This document shows positions 43,741 to 54,529 of a stretch of DNA of 64,000 nt, one piece after another. Both the position numbers and the translations under genes were made by a program. Source of the stretch: Sepioteuthis lessoniana (Eukaryota; Mollusca; Cephalopoda; Myopsida; Loliginidae); assembly GCA_963585895.1 (NCBI GenBank), contig OY757934.1, positions 46,016,555 to 46,080,554 of the forward strand. The letters are read 5' to 3'. Each line of letters opens with the position of its first letter. Positions within the stretch are counted from its first letter, which is position 1. The notes under the pieces were generated by a model. It did no database searches, was not told the origin of the DNA, and saw only the letters and a list, made by a program, of their open reading frames with translations.

Positions 43741-44335
43741 GCCCACTTCCCTTTGGGACCAAACTGTAAATGCGTGTAATACTGTGGACTAAATATGTTT
43801 CAACGTTACTGAGAAACTACTCAAACCAGATTCTGATCAGTGAAAATGCTTCCCTCCATAGAGCATGAACAGGAAATTATTAGAAAACGCTATATTTGTG
43901 TGCTCAGATTATGGAGCACAGATTATAGAGCTCTTGAGGGTGTGAAGCATCCCATCCATTGCTCTTACCTCCCCCCAAATAGCGTTAATTGTACTTTTAT
44001 ATTTCCATTTTTTGTGGAGTTATTTCTTCAGAGTTTTTTCTTGGTGGTGGTGGAGAGGAGAGGTAGGTGTTACGCAGTCCTATCAAATGCTGATAGTTCT
44101 AAAAGATCTATTTGACCCATGGGATCCGAACGAGTACAACCATTCCACAGAAATCCAGGGAATAATAGTTATGAAGTACTCCAAAATTCCCAGATCTTCA
44201 AAAGTTGAGTCTCACCACTGAACACTGTTTAGTGTCATACCAAGGACATCCCATTTGTGAAAACAACAAAAATAAAAAACACCAAAAAACAAAAACAAAA
44301 ACAAAACGGGTACACATGCATAGGAATTAACTAGG
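43741..44335. other. Mostly unrecognised, with a worn family B piece at about 44108-44250
   Basis: ATTTGACCCATGGGATCC and CCACTGAACACTGTTTAGTG resemble family B in its usual order. The rest holds no recognised gene, and the frame at 43840-44115 has no known domain. Confidence 0.45.
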
Positions 44336-44339
44336 AGAA

Positions 44340-44533
44340 CTAATACACAGCGAGAGAGTGAGACAAAGATAGATAGATAGATAGATAGAGAGAGAGTCAA
44401 AGACTGGCAGAGTCAAAGAGAGAGAGAGAGTGAGAGACAGAAAGAGTCGAAGAGAGAGAGAGAGTTAAATAGAGAGAGAGAAAAAGAGAAAGACAGTCAG
44501 AGAGAGAGAGAGAGAGAAATAAATACAGACAAT

Positions 44534-44595
<62 letters not shown>

Positions 44596-44702
44596 TACAG
44601 ACAGCGTCAAAGATATATATATACATATATATATAGAGAGAGAAATGAAGACAGACAGCGTTAAAGAGAGAGAAAGACAGAGACAGAGACAGACAGAGTC
44701 AA

Positions 44703-44746
<44 letters not shown>

Positions 44747-44750
44747 AGCG
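44340..44750. repeat. (AG)n-rich microsatellite region
   Basis: Repeated GA tracts mixed with AAAGAC, GACAGACAG and GATA units. Antisense Ser/Leu frames are artefacts. Confidence 0.95.
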
Positions 44751-44869
44751 GGGATGAGAAGTGGCCTAAGTCTGACCTGTTGAGCAAACTTCTATTGATT
44801 GAGAAATAATGAAAATATAATCAACACCTAATCACTCAGGAGGTGGTGTGTTAATTTTCTTTCATCTCG

Positions 44870-45525
44870 ATTAAGATGCCAAGCTCACCTGATACTTTTC
44901 GAATGCTGCTCTCCAAATTTTACTCTATGGTTTAGCTTTACACCAACATGACCTTTCCTGATCATCGAATTTCTTGCAACCTAAGCGAAAATTCTTGAAC
45001 CACAAAATTGCTGTACTGAGATCAACTGTGCCTTTAGTTTTCGCACAATTAACATTCTTTTATGGAGGTGCCCGTGGTGTAATGGTTATCGTTACAGGAA
45101 TTGGACACGGCGACACGAGTTCAAATCCTGGACTGATTGCATTTCACATAGCACTAATACCCTTGGGAAAGGTATGAATCCAATCATTCTCCCTCCAGCT
45201 ATGGGTAAATAGTAGGGCAGACTAGGTTCTTCAGCCTTGGTGAGGCAACTTGTCTAGGAGAAGAAAAACTCTGAATTAAAACCTGTTAAACTCCGCTTAA
45301 AAATTGACCTTGTGTCATATCTGACCCGAGTGGAGGGGCTGGGTAAATATGATAAATATTTTTGATTGCTTCGGCGGTGTTATGGCCCATTTTAAACCCG
45401 TGACGCATAAGTTCCTGAATTTGACTATGTTGCTCATTTATCTGTGCGTCTTTTAAATCACATGCGGAACGAAGTGATGTACAACGTGTCAGCACACCAA
45501 GTATCACTATACTAGCAACCACAGC
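44870..45525 (-). pseudogene. mariner-family transposase N-terminal region, split by a SINE
   Basis: In minus sense 45520-45360 reads CTSLRSACDLKDAQINEQHS and HGFKMGHNTAEAIKNI, and 45060-44880 continues with a worn TVDLS...WFKNFRLGCKKFDDQERS block. Both belong to the N-terminal DNA-binding part of a mariner transposase. A family D SINE (45064-45355) sits exactly between them, so it inserted into the mariner copy. Confidence 0.7.
45064..45355 (+). repeat. Family D SINE, full length
   Basis: GTGCCCGTGGTGTAATGG box A, ACGAGTTCAAATCCTGG box B, core TTGGGAAAGGTATGAATCC and tail CTGACCCGAGTGGAGGGG. It interrupts the mariner fragment. Confidence 0.9.
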
Positions 45526-46146
45526 GGCTAACTACCTCGGCCTGAATTTGCCCTGTCATGTTATATCATCATTATCGTTGTCATTATCTTCCCTGACAGA
45601 GTGGAGTTCCTTGACTTTCTCTTTCACTGTCTGTCCCTATCATACCGCGTTCTTGGCAGGACCTCTAGACTGCGTTCTGTGTCCACATAGAGTTGATGAA
45701 TGTAAGTCGGCAGACCCTGACTTGTCCATGTGTATGAATCTATAAGAGAACATCTCGTATGAGTTCGTCCTTACTTCTCAAGTAGTGCCCCACATGTCTT
45801 GTGAGATGGAAGGTAAGTAGCCGTACAGATACTGTTTTGTGGGATGTTGCTTCTAGGATTTGGTCACAATAGCCCCTGGCATTCTTGTGTAGTCCTCATG
45901 TAGTTTTTTCTCTATGTGTTTTGTGGCATTCAGGTGGTGCATCCATACAGCAGTTATGATACAGCCACAGATTGGAAGAATTCCCATTTTATTTTATCAA
46001 AGAGATCAGATTTTCATTTGATCGATAACTTGTCAATTTTAGTCAATGCCTTCCATAGACGTATGTTGACATTACTTTCAATCAATCGGATATTGTTGCA
46101 TAGGTATGTGAACTTGTCTACTAATTTCAGAGGCTTCGCCATTGTC

Positions 46147-46372
46147 TAGAAGGACGGGGTTCTATCACAGGTCGAGTTATACGAAATACTCAAAAATGGT
46201 ACTTGATGTCTCCTTGCTTAGCACTCAGCATTATTAGGTACGTATCAAGGGTAAAGTGGCGCAATCTAGGGAAACGAGTAGCACCCTCCCCTACACCTTG
46301 GTGTAGTAGCTATTGAAAAAGGAACCTTGGGGTCGCCGTCGACCACGGTCGTCAGCTTTACTTACCAATCAA
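46147..46372 (+). repeat. Family C SINE inside the RTE copy
   Basis: GGGGTTCTATCACAGGTCG (box B), CTCCTTGCTTAGCACTCAGC and the tail GTCAGCTTTACTTA. RTE coding text resumes right after it. Confidence 0.85.
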
Positions 46373-46544
46373 AGGGGAGAGGGTTCCTTTTTGTTTAAAA
46401 CACATGAACTCTATTTTATTTGCGTTTATGAAGAGACCAATTCCGCTTGCAGCTTGCTCTAGGTTATGTAGTAGGGATTCAGCTTGAGCAGGTTTATTAG
46501 GGTGAAGCTTGGCCACTTTCGTGTGGGTAAATGATCAATGACGA

Positions 46545-46765
46545 GTAAACATAGCACGAGATATTCTGGTCAAGTTTAAGCTATGAACGGACATACCCGC
46601 TGGACTCACATAGCACCTAGTGACCCAATGACCAACATAGTCCAGCTAGGCACATGTCTCCGTTTGTGCCTTACTTTCCTCTCCCCTAAACCCCCACTTT
46701 AAAAAATACCTTATGTAAACTCCTGGCTGGTTGGAGACAGAAACAAATATCGTAAGATCAACTGC
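46545..46765. mobile_element. Unidentified insertion in the RTE copy
   Basis: This stretch breaks RTE homology between the TMTDV block and the ADDIAIL position. It is GC-richer than the surroundings, has no open frame and matches nothing else in the window by eye. Confidence 0.45.
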
Positions 46766-48499
46766 TTAGTGACGTCAGTCATTGTTCCTGCAGAATATCG
46801 TCTACTTGTCTTTTTTTTAAATGAGAAACCATTCTCTTTTATTAGATTTATTGACGTTAAAAGTCCATAATCTATGCAGATTATCAATACGTGGCGTTAA
46901 TGTATTTCCTTAAAATACTCCAGCAACTGTCTCAAAGAAGTCGGTGTTGCCATCGAACCAGTGAACCATTGCTTTCGCGTTTTTGTAAAACATCATTATA
47001 GTGGTAAGAGTTTGTTTTTTTAAAGGGATACTATATGTCTTTAAGGGATACTATATGCCTTGAAGAAATCTACAAACAATAGTGTTGCCTCGAGATTTTT
47101 AGCACATGCTTCTTCGATGATTCGATTGATCGTTAGAATCTTTAAAATTGTGGACCGATTTCTCCAAACGCCGTTCTGATTTTTCTAAGAATTTTGTCAA
47201 TTTCAGGTCGGATATGATTGAGAAAGAGGGCGTTATAAACCTTAGCAGCAATAACCGTCAGTGTTATATCTCCGTAATTCTTAGTGATTCTGAGATTGCC
47301 TTTTTGAAGGAAGGGGAGGATGCATAACCGAAGAAGTATATCGTCAAATATTCTTGATGAAATACCTATTGAAGTATACAGGAATTATTTCATCAAGGCC
47401 GACAGCTTTTCTGTTTTTAATTTTTTTCAGTATAAGTTCTTCCTCCGTAAACTGTTCTAGTTTGATGTCTGGCTGGTTTTTAATATTTTGGTAGGTTTCT
47501 CAGTGATTTCAGGAGGGTTTCCAAAATTCTCAATATGTTTTTTCCACTTCCAAAGTCTTTCTTCTTGCCTGGTAAAGTTTAGGTTTGCTTTTGAGCTGCT
47601 TTTCCGTCCACAAACTTCATCTACTGTCTGTTATACTAATTGGCATTAGCTTTCTTCAACCAACTTTATTATTCTATTGATTTGGCCATGTGTTACTTCA
47701 ATCTGGGTTTTCTTAAATTTCCGCGTATTAGCATTTATTGGGTTTCTTTCATTAAGTACGGATGCTTTTTTCATGTCATCTCGTTTTTTCTCTAACTGCT
47801 ACTGAATTTCATGGAACTCTACATTTGGCTCATGGTTTAGTTTGCATGCACTCTGTTGTTTCTTCTATATGGGTGGTAAGAAAGTTTTCATATTCATCAT
47901 ACGGAGTAGGTCTTTCAGATTCCCTGGAATATCTGAAAACTTTTGACTTACAGTTACCGTATATTGATTGATTATATCACTATTGGTAAGTGAGAACCAG
48001 TTATATCGTGAAGCTTTGACTGTTTCTTTCGTATTTCTGCGTAGATTCAAGTGGTTCGTTGCTGAAACTATTCTATAAACGGAAGATGCTGACAAAAAAG
48101 GTGTATACCTCTCATTTTCAAGAGCTTTTAAATCACTACTTGTTCATGAATATATAATCAGTGTTTTAGAGTTATTTGGGTAGTTGTAGGTTATCAGTTT
48201 TCTCCTCCCTTTTTGGAATTTAGAGTTTTGGCAAGAAAGCCTGATCTCGATTAAAAAACCTGCTAGATATTCACAATTTCGATTTGGTGAGTTGTGTAAG
48301 CAAAATTTATTATTTTAATGTTTGCCTATTTGAGTACTCATGTCTCGACTGATGATTAGAACGTTGTGTATGGGAATGTGTCGAACAAGGGAAAATAGAT
48401 TATTGTAGAAAATATTGATATCCGTTTAATCACTGGCATTTGTATTACAGTAGGAAAAGCCGATTGCTGTACATGAAATGAAGCACACATCATTCTTGG

Positions 48500-48935
48500 T
48501 TGGTTTGGTTTGGTGTGGTTCGGTTTGTTTCTTTGGTTCATCAACCATTGTAGGTCATTAATGCCAAATCGATTTTTAAACGCATAAATAGTTATATTTC
48601 AAACAATTCAGTTTACTATAAGTATAGTTTTTTGTTTACTCACAGTTAAATATCAAAACAGTTCTATTTCAAACAATTTAGTTTAGCATAAGTACACAGT
48701 TTAGTTCTTTTTTACCTATAGATAGGACCCTATCAGGTGCTACCACTCCGTGTCAGAGTGGACCTAGGAGCGATGGTAATGAAGGGGAACTCTGCGTTTC
48801 CTAAATCTCCAGCATTATTGGAACCTCACCATAAGAATGTTTAGCGTCCTATCCAGGACACTCGTTGGGAAAGTCTTATTCCTCTGCAGAAGTGCAGTCG
48901 GTGTATTTATTCTACAGCCACAGCCGACTGGGCAA
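48500..48935 (-). repeat. Family B retroposon copy, near full length
   Basis: The tail side has GGTTTGTTTCTTTGG and GGTCATTAATGCCAAATC. Internal CAATTCAGTTTAC units, ATAGATAGGACCCTATCAGG, GAACCTCACCATAAGAATG and CACAGCCGACTGGGCAAC follow. Confidence 0.85.
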
Positions 48936-49194
48936 CATTATCTGTTGGATTCTCTCTATACTGTTGAGTGATTTTAAGGCATGAGGACTAAGAAGCATTT
49001 GTACACCACCAATGGCGTCGAAGATGCCGAGAAAAATATCCAGCCATTACCAGTATCATGGTATTTTTATTCTTGTTCCCTATGGTTGTATCTATCTAGT
49101 GATATACACGTCACAAACTAGTACTATCAAAATATTGCAAAACTTCTGACTCATTTATTTTTTATCTTCGCTTTGAAGAAATTAAATTAAGCAC

Positions 49195-49310
<116 letters not shown>

Positions 49311-49604
49311 TCGAACGATATTTACAAATATTTTTTCGCGTTCGCTGTATTAATAGTATCTTTTCTTTGTGTTTATTTTTACGCAAAACATTGTTAAACA
49401 TTATTAAATTAATAGGTGAGAAAGCTAAATTAAAAATACAAACAGGTAAATCTTATTCTGAGGCCCCAAATCACAAAATGGCGACTTTACAATTAATATA
49501 AACAGTAAGATTTTTTCCAAGAATGCCAAAATTCAAACGCGCCTGCTTCAAATTGCGTAGCAAATCGAAAAGAAATATGCCTGGCCACTTCTCTTTTCCT
49601 CTGT

Positions 49605-49605
<1 letters not shown>

Positions 49606-49665
<60 letters not shown>
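49606..49665. repeat. (AT)n microsatellite
   Basis: About 29 AT dinucleotides. Confidence 0.95.
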
Positions 49666-49667
<2 letters not shown>

Positions 49668-49984
49668 AAATAATAAAAATTCGGTCTTAGCAAAAGTAAA
49701 GTTTAAAAAAAGAAAGAAAAAGAAAACTGATAATCGTTTGTAGTAAATTCCTTTCTTGTTCTTTTAAAAACATATTTTTGTTGCCTTTTTTTCGACTCAC
49801 CTAAAGAAAATTCCATCGTCCAATTTGAATTCGAGTGAAGCGCCTCGGACGTCAAATACCTTAAATGCTAACACCTGCTTCGAATAAACAAAACTGATAG
49901 AAAATGGGTAAAAAGAAAAAAGAAGCGACATTAAAAAGAAAACAAAAAACAATGAAAGCTTATAACGGAAACGATTTAGTAAAT

Positions 49985-50206
49985 AATAATAATAATGAAG
50001 AAGAAGAAGAAGAAGAAGAAGAAGAAGAAGAAGAAGAAGAAGAAGAAGAAACGAGAGAGATGATAATGTTAACAAAAATTATAATAAAACTTATTAGAAA
50101 GAAAGAAAAAAGAAAGAAAGAAGAAGAAACGAGAAAGAGAGGATAATGTTTAAAAATTATAATAAAACTTATTAGAAAGCACAAACGAAAGCAAGAAGAA
50201 GAAGAA

Positions 50207-50238
<32 letters not shown>

Positions 50239-50275
50239 AGAAGAAAGACGGAGAGGCAGAAATAATCGAAAGAAA
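49985..50275. repeat. (GAA)n microsatellites within a duplicated segment
   Basis: GAA tracts at 49997-50050 and 50195-50243. Flanking text (ATAATGTTAACAAAAATTAT / ATAATGTTTAAAAATTATAA, both then AATAAAACTTATTAGAAAG) repeats, so a unit of about 100 bases was duplicated. Glu-rich and Ser-rich frames here are artefacts. Confidence 0.85.
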
Positions 50276-50404
50276 ACGTTTATGAAATAAACGTTGAAAG
50301 AAGAACGAGAAAAGAAAGAATAATAATTGACGATATAAATATAGTGTGACTTTATATATTTATATGTCAAGCAATAATGATAAATCATCTTCAGCTCGCA
50401 GTTA

Positions 50405-50406
<2 letters not shown>

Positions 50407-50458
<52 letters not shown>
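50407..50458. repeat. (AG)n microsatellite
   Basis: Pure AG, followed by a TC-rich stretch to 50525. Confidence 0.95.
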
Positions 50459-50461
<3 letters not shown>

Positions 50462-50526
50462 CCAAGACCGCATTCTTCTCTCTTTTTCTCTCTCTTTCTC
50501 TTGCTCTTTCTCTTTCTCTTTCTCAC

Positions 50527-51150
50527 ACATTCGCACACATACATTCGTTCGCTGTTGCTCTTAAACGTTCTTTCTTGTTTCATTCCCTTTTACACTGACT
50601 TTTTTGCCTTGTCAGCAAGGCTTGGTAAACGCTGAATGCATCGATTAAATGAGGCTAAAAACCCTCCTCTCAAAAATGTATATCCTGAATATGACTCTAT
50701 AATGTATCCAGTTGTGAGGCTCTAATTCTGGAGCTCTGGGAAGCATGGAGTCTCCTCTTCATTTGCTGCATTGCCCCTACTGGAGCGATATTTATAAGGT
50801 TTTACCTTATGTTTCTATTTTCATCTCGATCGTTTAGTTGGTCAGCGCACATCTCACGTTGATCTTTCATTGTGTCGCTCCGTCTGTGTCATTTGTCGTC
50901 TTTGTATCTCTTCCAGATCGTTCATTACCACAACCACAACTTTTCTTAGTTTTTCGATACAGAGATGACAAACAGGTCGAACACAGTTTTCATATGCACA
51001 GAATATTAAATTTCTCGACGACATTTCTTTGTTACTCGTCTACAACTATACGGGGAATCAGTGATCAGAGCATAAGTGGAACAAATGCTTAAATAGACGT
51101 TTTCTCAATGACTGATGTTTTAATCTAACTTGTAAACTTTTTGGTATCGT
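50527..51150. other. No gene recognised
   Basis: It contains a weak family B-like piece at 50713-50780 (GTGAGGCTCTAATTCTGGAG). The frame at 50838-51092 has no recognisable domain. Confidence 0.5.
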
Positions 51151-51151
51151 G

Positions 51152-51415
51152 TAAGTAAGTAAAGTTGCCGACTGTTGTCGAGGGCGACCCGAAGGCTTCC
51201 TTTTCAATAGCTACTATACCGAGGTGTAAGGGAGGGCGCTACCTGATAATGCTGAGTGTTAAGCAAGGCTGCATCAAGTACCATTATAAGGTAAGGATCA
51301 AGGGTAAAGTTGAGCCATCCAGAGAATGGAGTAGCACCCATCCCTACACCTCGGTGTAGTAGCTATCGAAAAGGGAGCCTTCGGGTCACCCTCTACGAAG
51401 GTCACCAATTTTACT
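51152..51415. repeat. Two family C SINE ends in inverted orientation
   Basis: 51152-51242 is the reverse of a family C 3' half (GTAAAGTTGCCGACTG, ACCGAGGTGTAAGGGAGGGC). 51243-51412 is a forward copy of the body (GCTGAGTGTTAAGCAAGG reversed body, then CTACACCTCGGTGTAGTAGC to CACCAATTTTACTTTAC). The two halves can pair over about 90 bases. Confidence 0.75.
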
Positions 51416-51559
51416 TTACTTACTGATTATGAATTATCACTCTAAAAATAGTTACTTGAAGCTATACTTTATATTTATCATTAGTTACTTGAAACCATAT
51501 AATTCCTTTAAAAAATTTCGGCATTACATTAAGTAACTCAACAAAGATTGGCATGCTAT

Positions 51560-52290
51560 TAAAACAAAGAACGAAAGAACGAATCAAGTAACCAATAAAC
51601 AAAACAACCACCAAGCCAAGAAACCAAGCCAAGAAACCAATTAACCAAACAACTAACAAACCTAGCAACCAACAAGCCAAGAAACCAACAAGTCAAGCTA
51701 TCAACTTGCCAAGAAACCAAGCAACCAACAAGTCAAGAAATCAACAAGACGAGCATCCAACAAGCTAAACAACCAATTAGCCAAGCAACCAATTAGCCAA
51801 GCTACTAACTAGCCAATGAGCCAACTAGCCAAGAATTTAACTCGCAAAGCAACCTACAAACAAAGCAACAAACTAACCAAGCAATCAACAAGCCAAGCAA
51901 CGAACAAGGTAAACAACCAACTAGACAAGCAGACAACTAACCAAGCAACCAACTATCCTATCCTATACCATCAAGTCAACCAACTAACAAGCTAAAAAAC
52001 CAAGCAACCAGGCTGCCGAGAAACCAACAAGCCAAGCTACCAACTAGCCAACAAGCTAACAAGCTAAGCTACCAATAAACCAAGCGACCAACTAGCCAAG
52101 AAATCAACAAGTTAAGCAAGCAACTAGCCAAGAAACCAAGAAACCAAGTAACCAGCTAAACGAGAAAGGAACAATACAAGCTACCAACAAGACTAGCAAC
52201 CAACAAACCAAGTAATAAACTAGCCAAGCAATCAACAAACTAAGCAAACCACAAGCTAAGTAACCAGCAAGTTAAGCAACTAACCAACAA
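51560..52290. repeat. Degenerate AACCAACNAGCCAAG minisatellite
   Basis: About 730 bases built from variations of AACCAA, CTAGCC, CAAGCC and AAGCAACC at loose 8-16-base spacing. The strand is almost free of G outside AAGC/TAGC. No open frame with meaning. Confidence 0.9.
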
Positions 52291-52484
52291 AAACTTTTTA
52301 TACCTCACTTTTTTCTCTTTTCGCGACCTTGTTGCTTGTTATTTTAAAATTTGTCTTTCATTTCAATTTATATTCCTTTCGTTTCTTTCTTTTCCGTTTA
52401 TCTAAGTTATTTTTACTCAGGTAATTTGAAGAAAGAAAAATTCACAAATGTTTTGCGTTTTCAAATTTCCATCACAATTATCGC

Positions 52485-52600
52485 AACAAGATGTGACACA
52501 AGGTCAATTCTTACCCGGAGTATCGCTGGGTTCGAATTAAGATTTTTACTTCTCCGAGACTGGTTACCAACACTAAAGTTGGGAAAACTTGTTGCCGTTT
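52485..52600 (-). repeat. Family D SINE, 3' fragment
   Basis: ACACAAGGTCAATTCTTACC, GCTGGGTTCGAATTAAG and CTTCTCCGAGACTGGTTACC match the family D 3' part. Confidence 0.65.
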
Positions 52601-53040
52601 AATCTTTAGTGATAACCCATGTTATGTTAGATCAAAAGCCTTCTCATGTGCTGTTAAAGGCCAAAACTGGAGGCCTATTTCAAAATGTTTGAGAGTGATA
52701 CATCTTTATTTCGGTTCAAGATTTTGCTAGTTCACTTCTAGAGTTAGCTTAAGAAATTCAAAGAAAGTTTTGCTTTTAAACTTAGAATAATTTTGAATAT
52801 TATTCAATTGAAGTATAAGATCTATTTGTTTTATATCTTTCATACTAAACTTTATTATTCTATGCTTATTGTAAAAATATTTTTGGTTCGAAATTTACAC
52901 CTAAAAATGCCGTTTAGTAATTTTCTTGGTATTGATATTTGACACTTAAACTTCAAATGTGAAAAATATGGAATAGACTTTACTAAACCTTTTTTCACTT
53001 TAAGAAAGTTTTATTTGTCTAAATTTCTGAGACGAAGCTT
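52601..53040. other. No gene recognised
   Basis: AT-rich. Text at 52660-52760 (AAACTGGAGGCCTATTTCAA) reappears inverted near 54660-54590, placing the two hairpin repeats between inverted flanks. Confidence 0.5.
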
Positions 53041-53045
53041 GTTGA

Positions 53046-53361
53046 TTTTTATCATTAAGGTTTTTCGGACTATTGTCTTCATCTTTATTGTTATTTCCAC
53101 AACGTTTCGGCCGATATGTCCTCCGGCCTTCTTCAGGTGTTTGTCGAACTCGGGAACCTTCACGGAACTTCAAACTACGTCCTTTATTGAAACCACCTTT
53201 ATTGAAGCCCGTGGTTTCAATAAAGGACGTAGTTTGAAGTTCCGAGAAGGTTCCCGAATTCGACAAATACCTGAAGAAGGCCGGAGGACATATCGGCCGA
53301 AACGTTGTGGAAATAACAATAAAGATGAAGACAATAGTCCGAAAAACCTTAATGATAAAAA
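53046..53361. repeat. Near-perfect hairpin repeat with hammerhead-like core (Penelope-like terminus?)
   Basis: Arms 53046-53194 and 53209-53361 are reverse complements with only a few mismatches and a loop of about 14 bases. Each arm carries CTGAAGA (53271-53277 on the + arm), a GGCCG/CGGCC stem and GAAACG (53299 on), the core strands and stem II of a hammerhead. Stems I and III cannot be closed locally. Inverted long repeats with such cores are known from the terminal repeats of Penelope-like elements. No Penelope reverse transcriptase is seen nearby. Confidence 0.6.
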
Positions 53362-54200
53362 TAAGAAAATTTTATATTCTCAAAAAGCAAAGTTTATCAT
53401 TAATTGTAATCAGTATTTGTTTTTAACAAGTAAAAATCTATGTTGATTTTGTTTTTTCGACAATTATTATAAATCTTAAAGTAATGTAATGTTTTACACC
53501 TTAAAATCAAATGACGTTTATTAAGATTTTTTTACGAAAAACGTTAACGTCAAAATTTTATGTTAGATTGAATTTTTTGAAGACATTTTTTCCCGATTTT
53601 CTTTTTACACAACGAAATTTATCTAAAAATTTCATTATTTTGTCAAAGTCATAAAATTTTTTTTCTCAATGATATTGTCATTCATAAAAAAACAAATTCA
53701 TTGATAAAATCTAATTTTCTAGTAAGTTATTTGTGTTTATCGCTTGTCTTTAAAGTATTTAAAAAACAAATGCTGAACTTTAGTTTTAAGTTTACCATTA
53801 AAAAACGTAAAATAGAAGCAAATTTAAGGTTTTTACATAACATAATTAATGAAAAAGTTATCTAAAAATATTAATGCCATAATTATGTCATCATAAAATT
53901 CAATACGTTTGAACAATTTGACATTTTAGCATTTTTACATATCGAAAATGTTTATTTCTTTTCTTATTCTATTTTTTATTCTCAGTCTGTTTGAAAATGT
54001 TTATATCTTTTTCTATTCTACTTATATTTTGTCTGTTTGAAAAAAATAAGACCAAAAATGCTTGATTTTATGATAAATGTAAAATAAAAAGTTGTATATC
54101 AAAAAAATATAAAATAAATAAATCTTATAATTACTTCTATTGATTAATGGTAAAAATTAATCTACGTATAGTAATTTACTAAGCTTTTTGCTTAAATGTG
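53362..54200. other. No gene recognised
   Basis: Very AT-rich DNA between the two hairpin repeats. No long frame seen. Confidence 0.6.
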
Positions 54201-54304
54201 GCACAAGGTCCTATGAATGGGGCACCTGATGAGACTCGAACTCAGTCGTGTAGTACTTGTCTTTAATTGGAATCATTTTGAGATGAGGCTTCTTAATCTG
54301 AGAA

Positions 54305-54527
54305 TTATTTTTTTATTTATTGCGGACTTATTTCCTCATCTTGGTAGTATTTTTTGTGTTGTTTCTTCTTTTCACTACGTTTCCTATTTCTATCCGAGGT
54401 CGCGGTTAATCACCTGAAGAAGGCCAGAGGTGAAATTTGGCCGAAACGTAGGGAAAAGAAGAAACAACACAAAAACTACCAAGATGAGGAACAAAAGTCC
54501 GTAATAAATAAAAAAATTAATTCTCAG
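54305..54527. repeat. Second hairpin repeat with hammerhead-like core
   Basis: The left arm, about 54305-54395 (TTATTGCGGACTTATTTCCT, TTGTGTTGTTTCTTCTTTTC), is the reverse complement of the right arm, about 54440-54525. Between and at the start of the right arm lie CTGAAGA (54414-54420), the stem GGCCA/TGGCC and GAAACG. The stem differs from the 53-kb copy at the last pair (G-C there, A-T here) with pairing kept. Confidence 0.6.
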
Positions 54528-54529
54528 TC

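Larger units (their letters stand above)
45555..48250 (-). pseudogene. Decayed RTE-type LINE, ~60-70% of the ORF readable
   Basis: From high to low coordinate the minus strand gives a worn end of the endonuclease (about 48225-48100, LNSKKGGEN-like), SATNHLNLRRNTKET and YNWFSLTNSDI (48095-47865), GNPPEITE (near 47515), FPKKGNLRI...KNYGDITL (near 47290), NGVWRNRST, EACAKNLEATLLFVDF (near 47090), ETVAGVF*GNTLTP (near 46935), TSRRYSAGTMTDV (near 46790), AQAESLLHNLEQAASGIGLF (near 46450) and the C-terminal blocks at 46140-45560. All follow the order of the intact RTE at 23148. Two insertions split it: a family C SINE (46147-46372) and an unidentified segment of about 220 bases (about 46545-46765). 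Confidence 0.85.

Noticed and set aside
48341-48375. Hammerhead start CTGATGA
   Set aside because: No stem II followed by GAAA lies within reach.
49960-50583. 207-codon Ser/Leu-rich minus-strand frame
   Set aside because: It consists of translated (GAA)n and (GA)n microsatellites.
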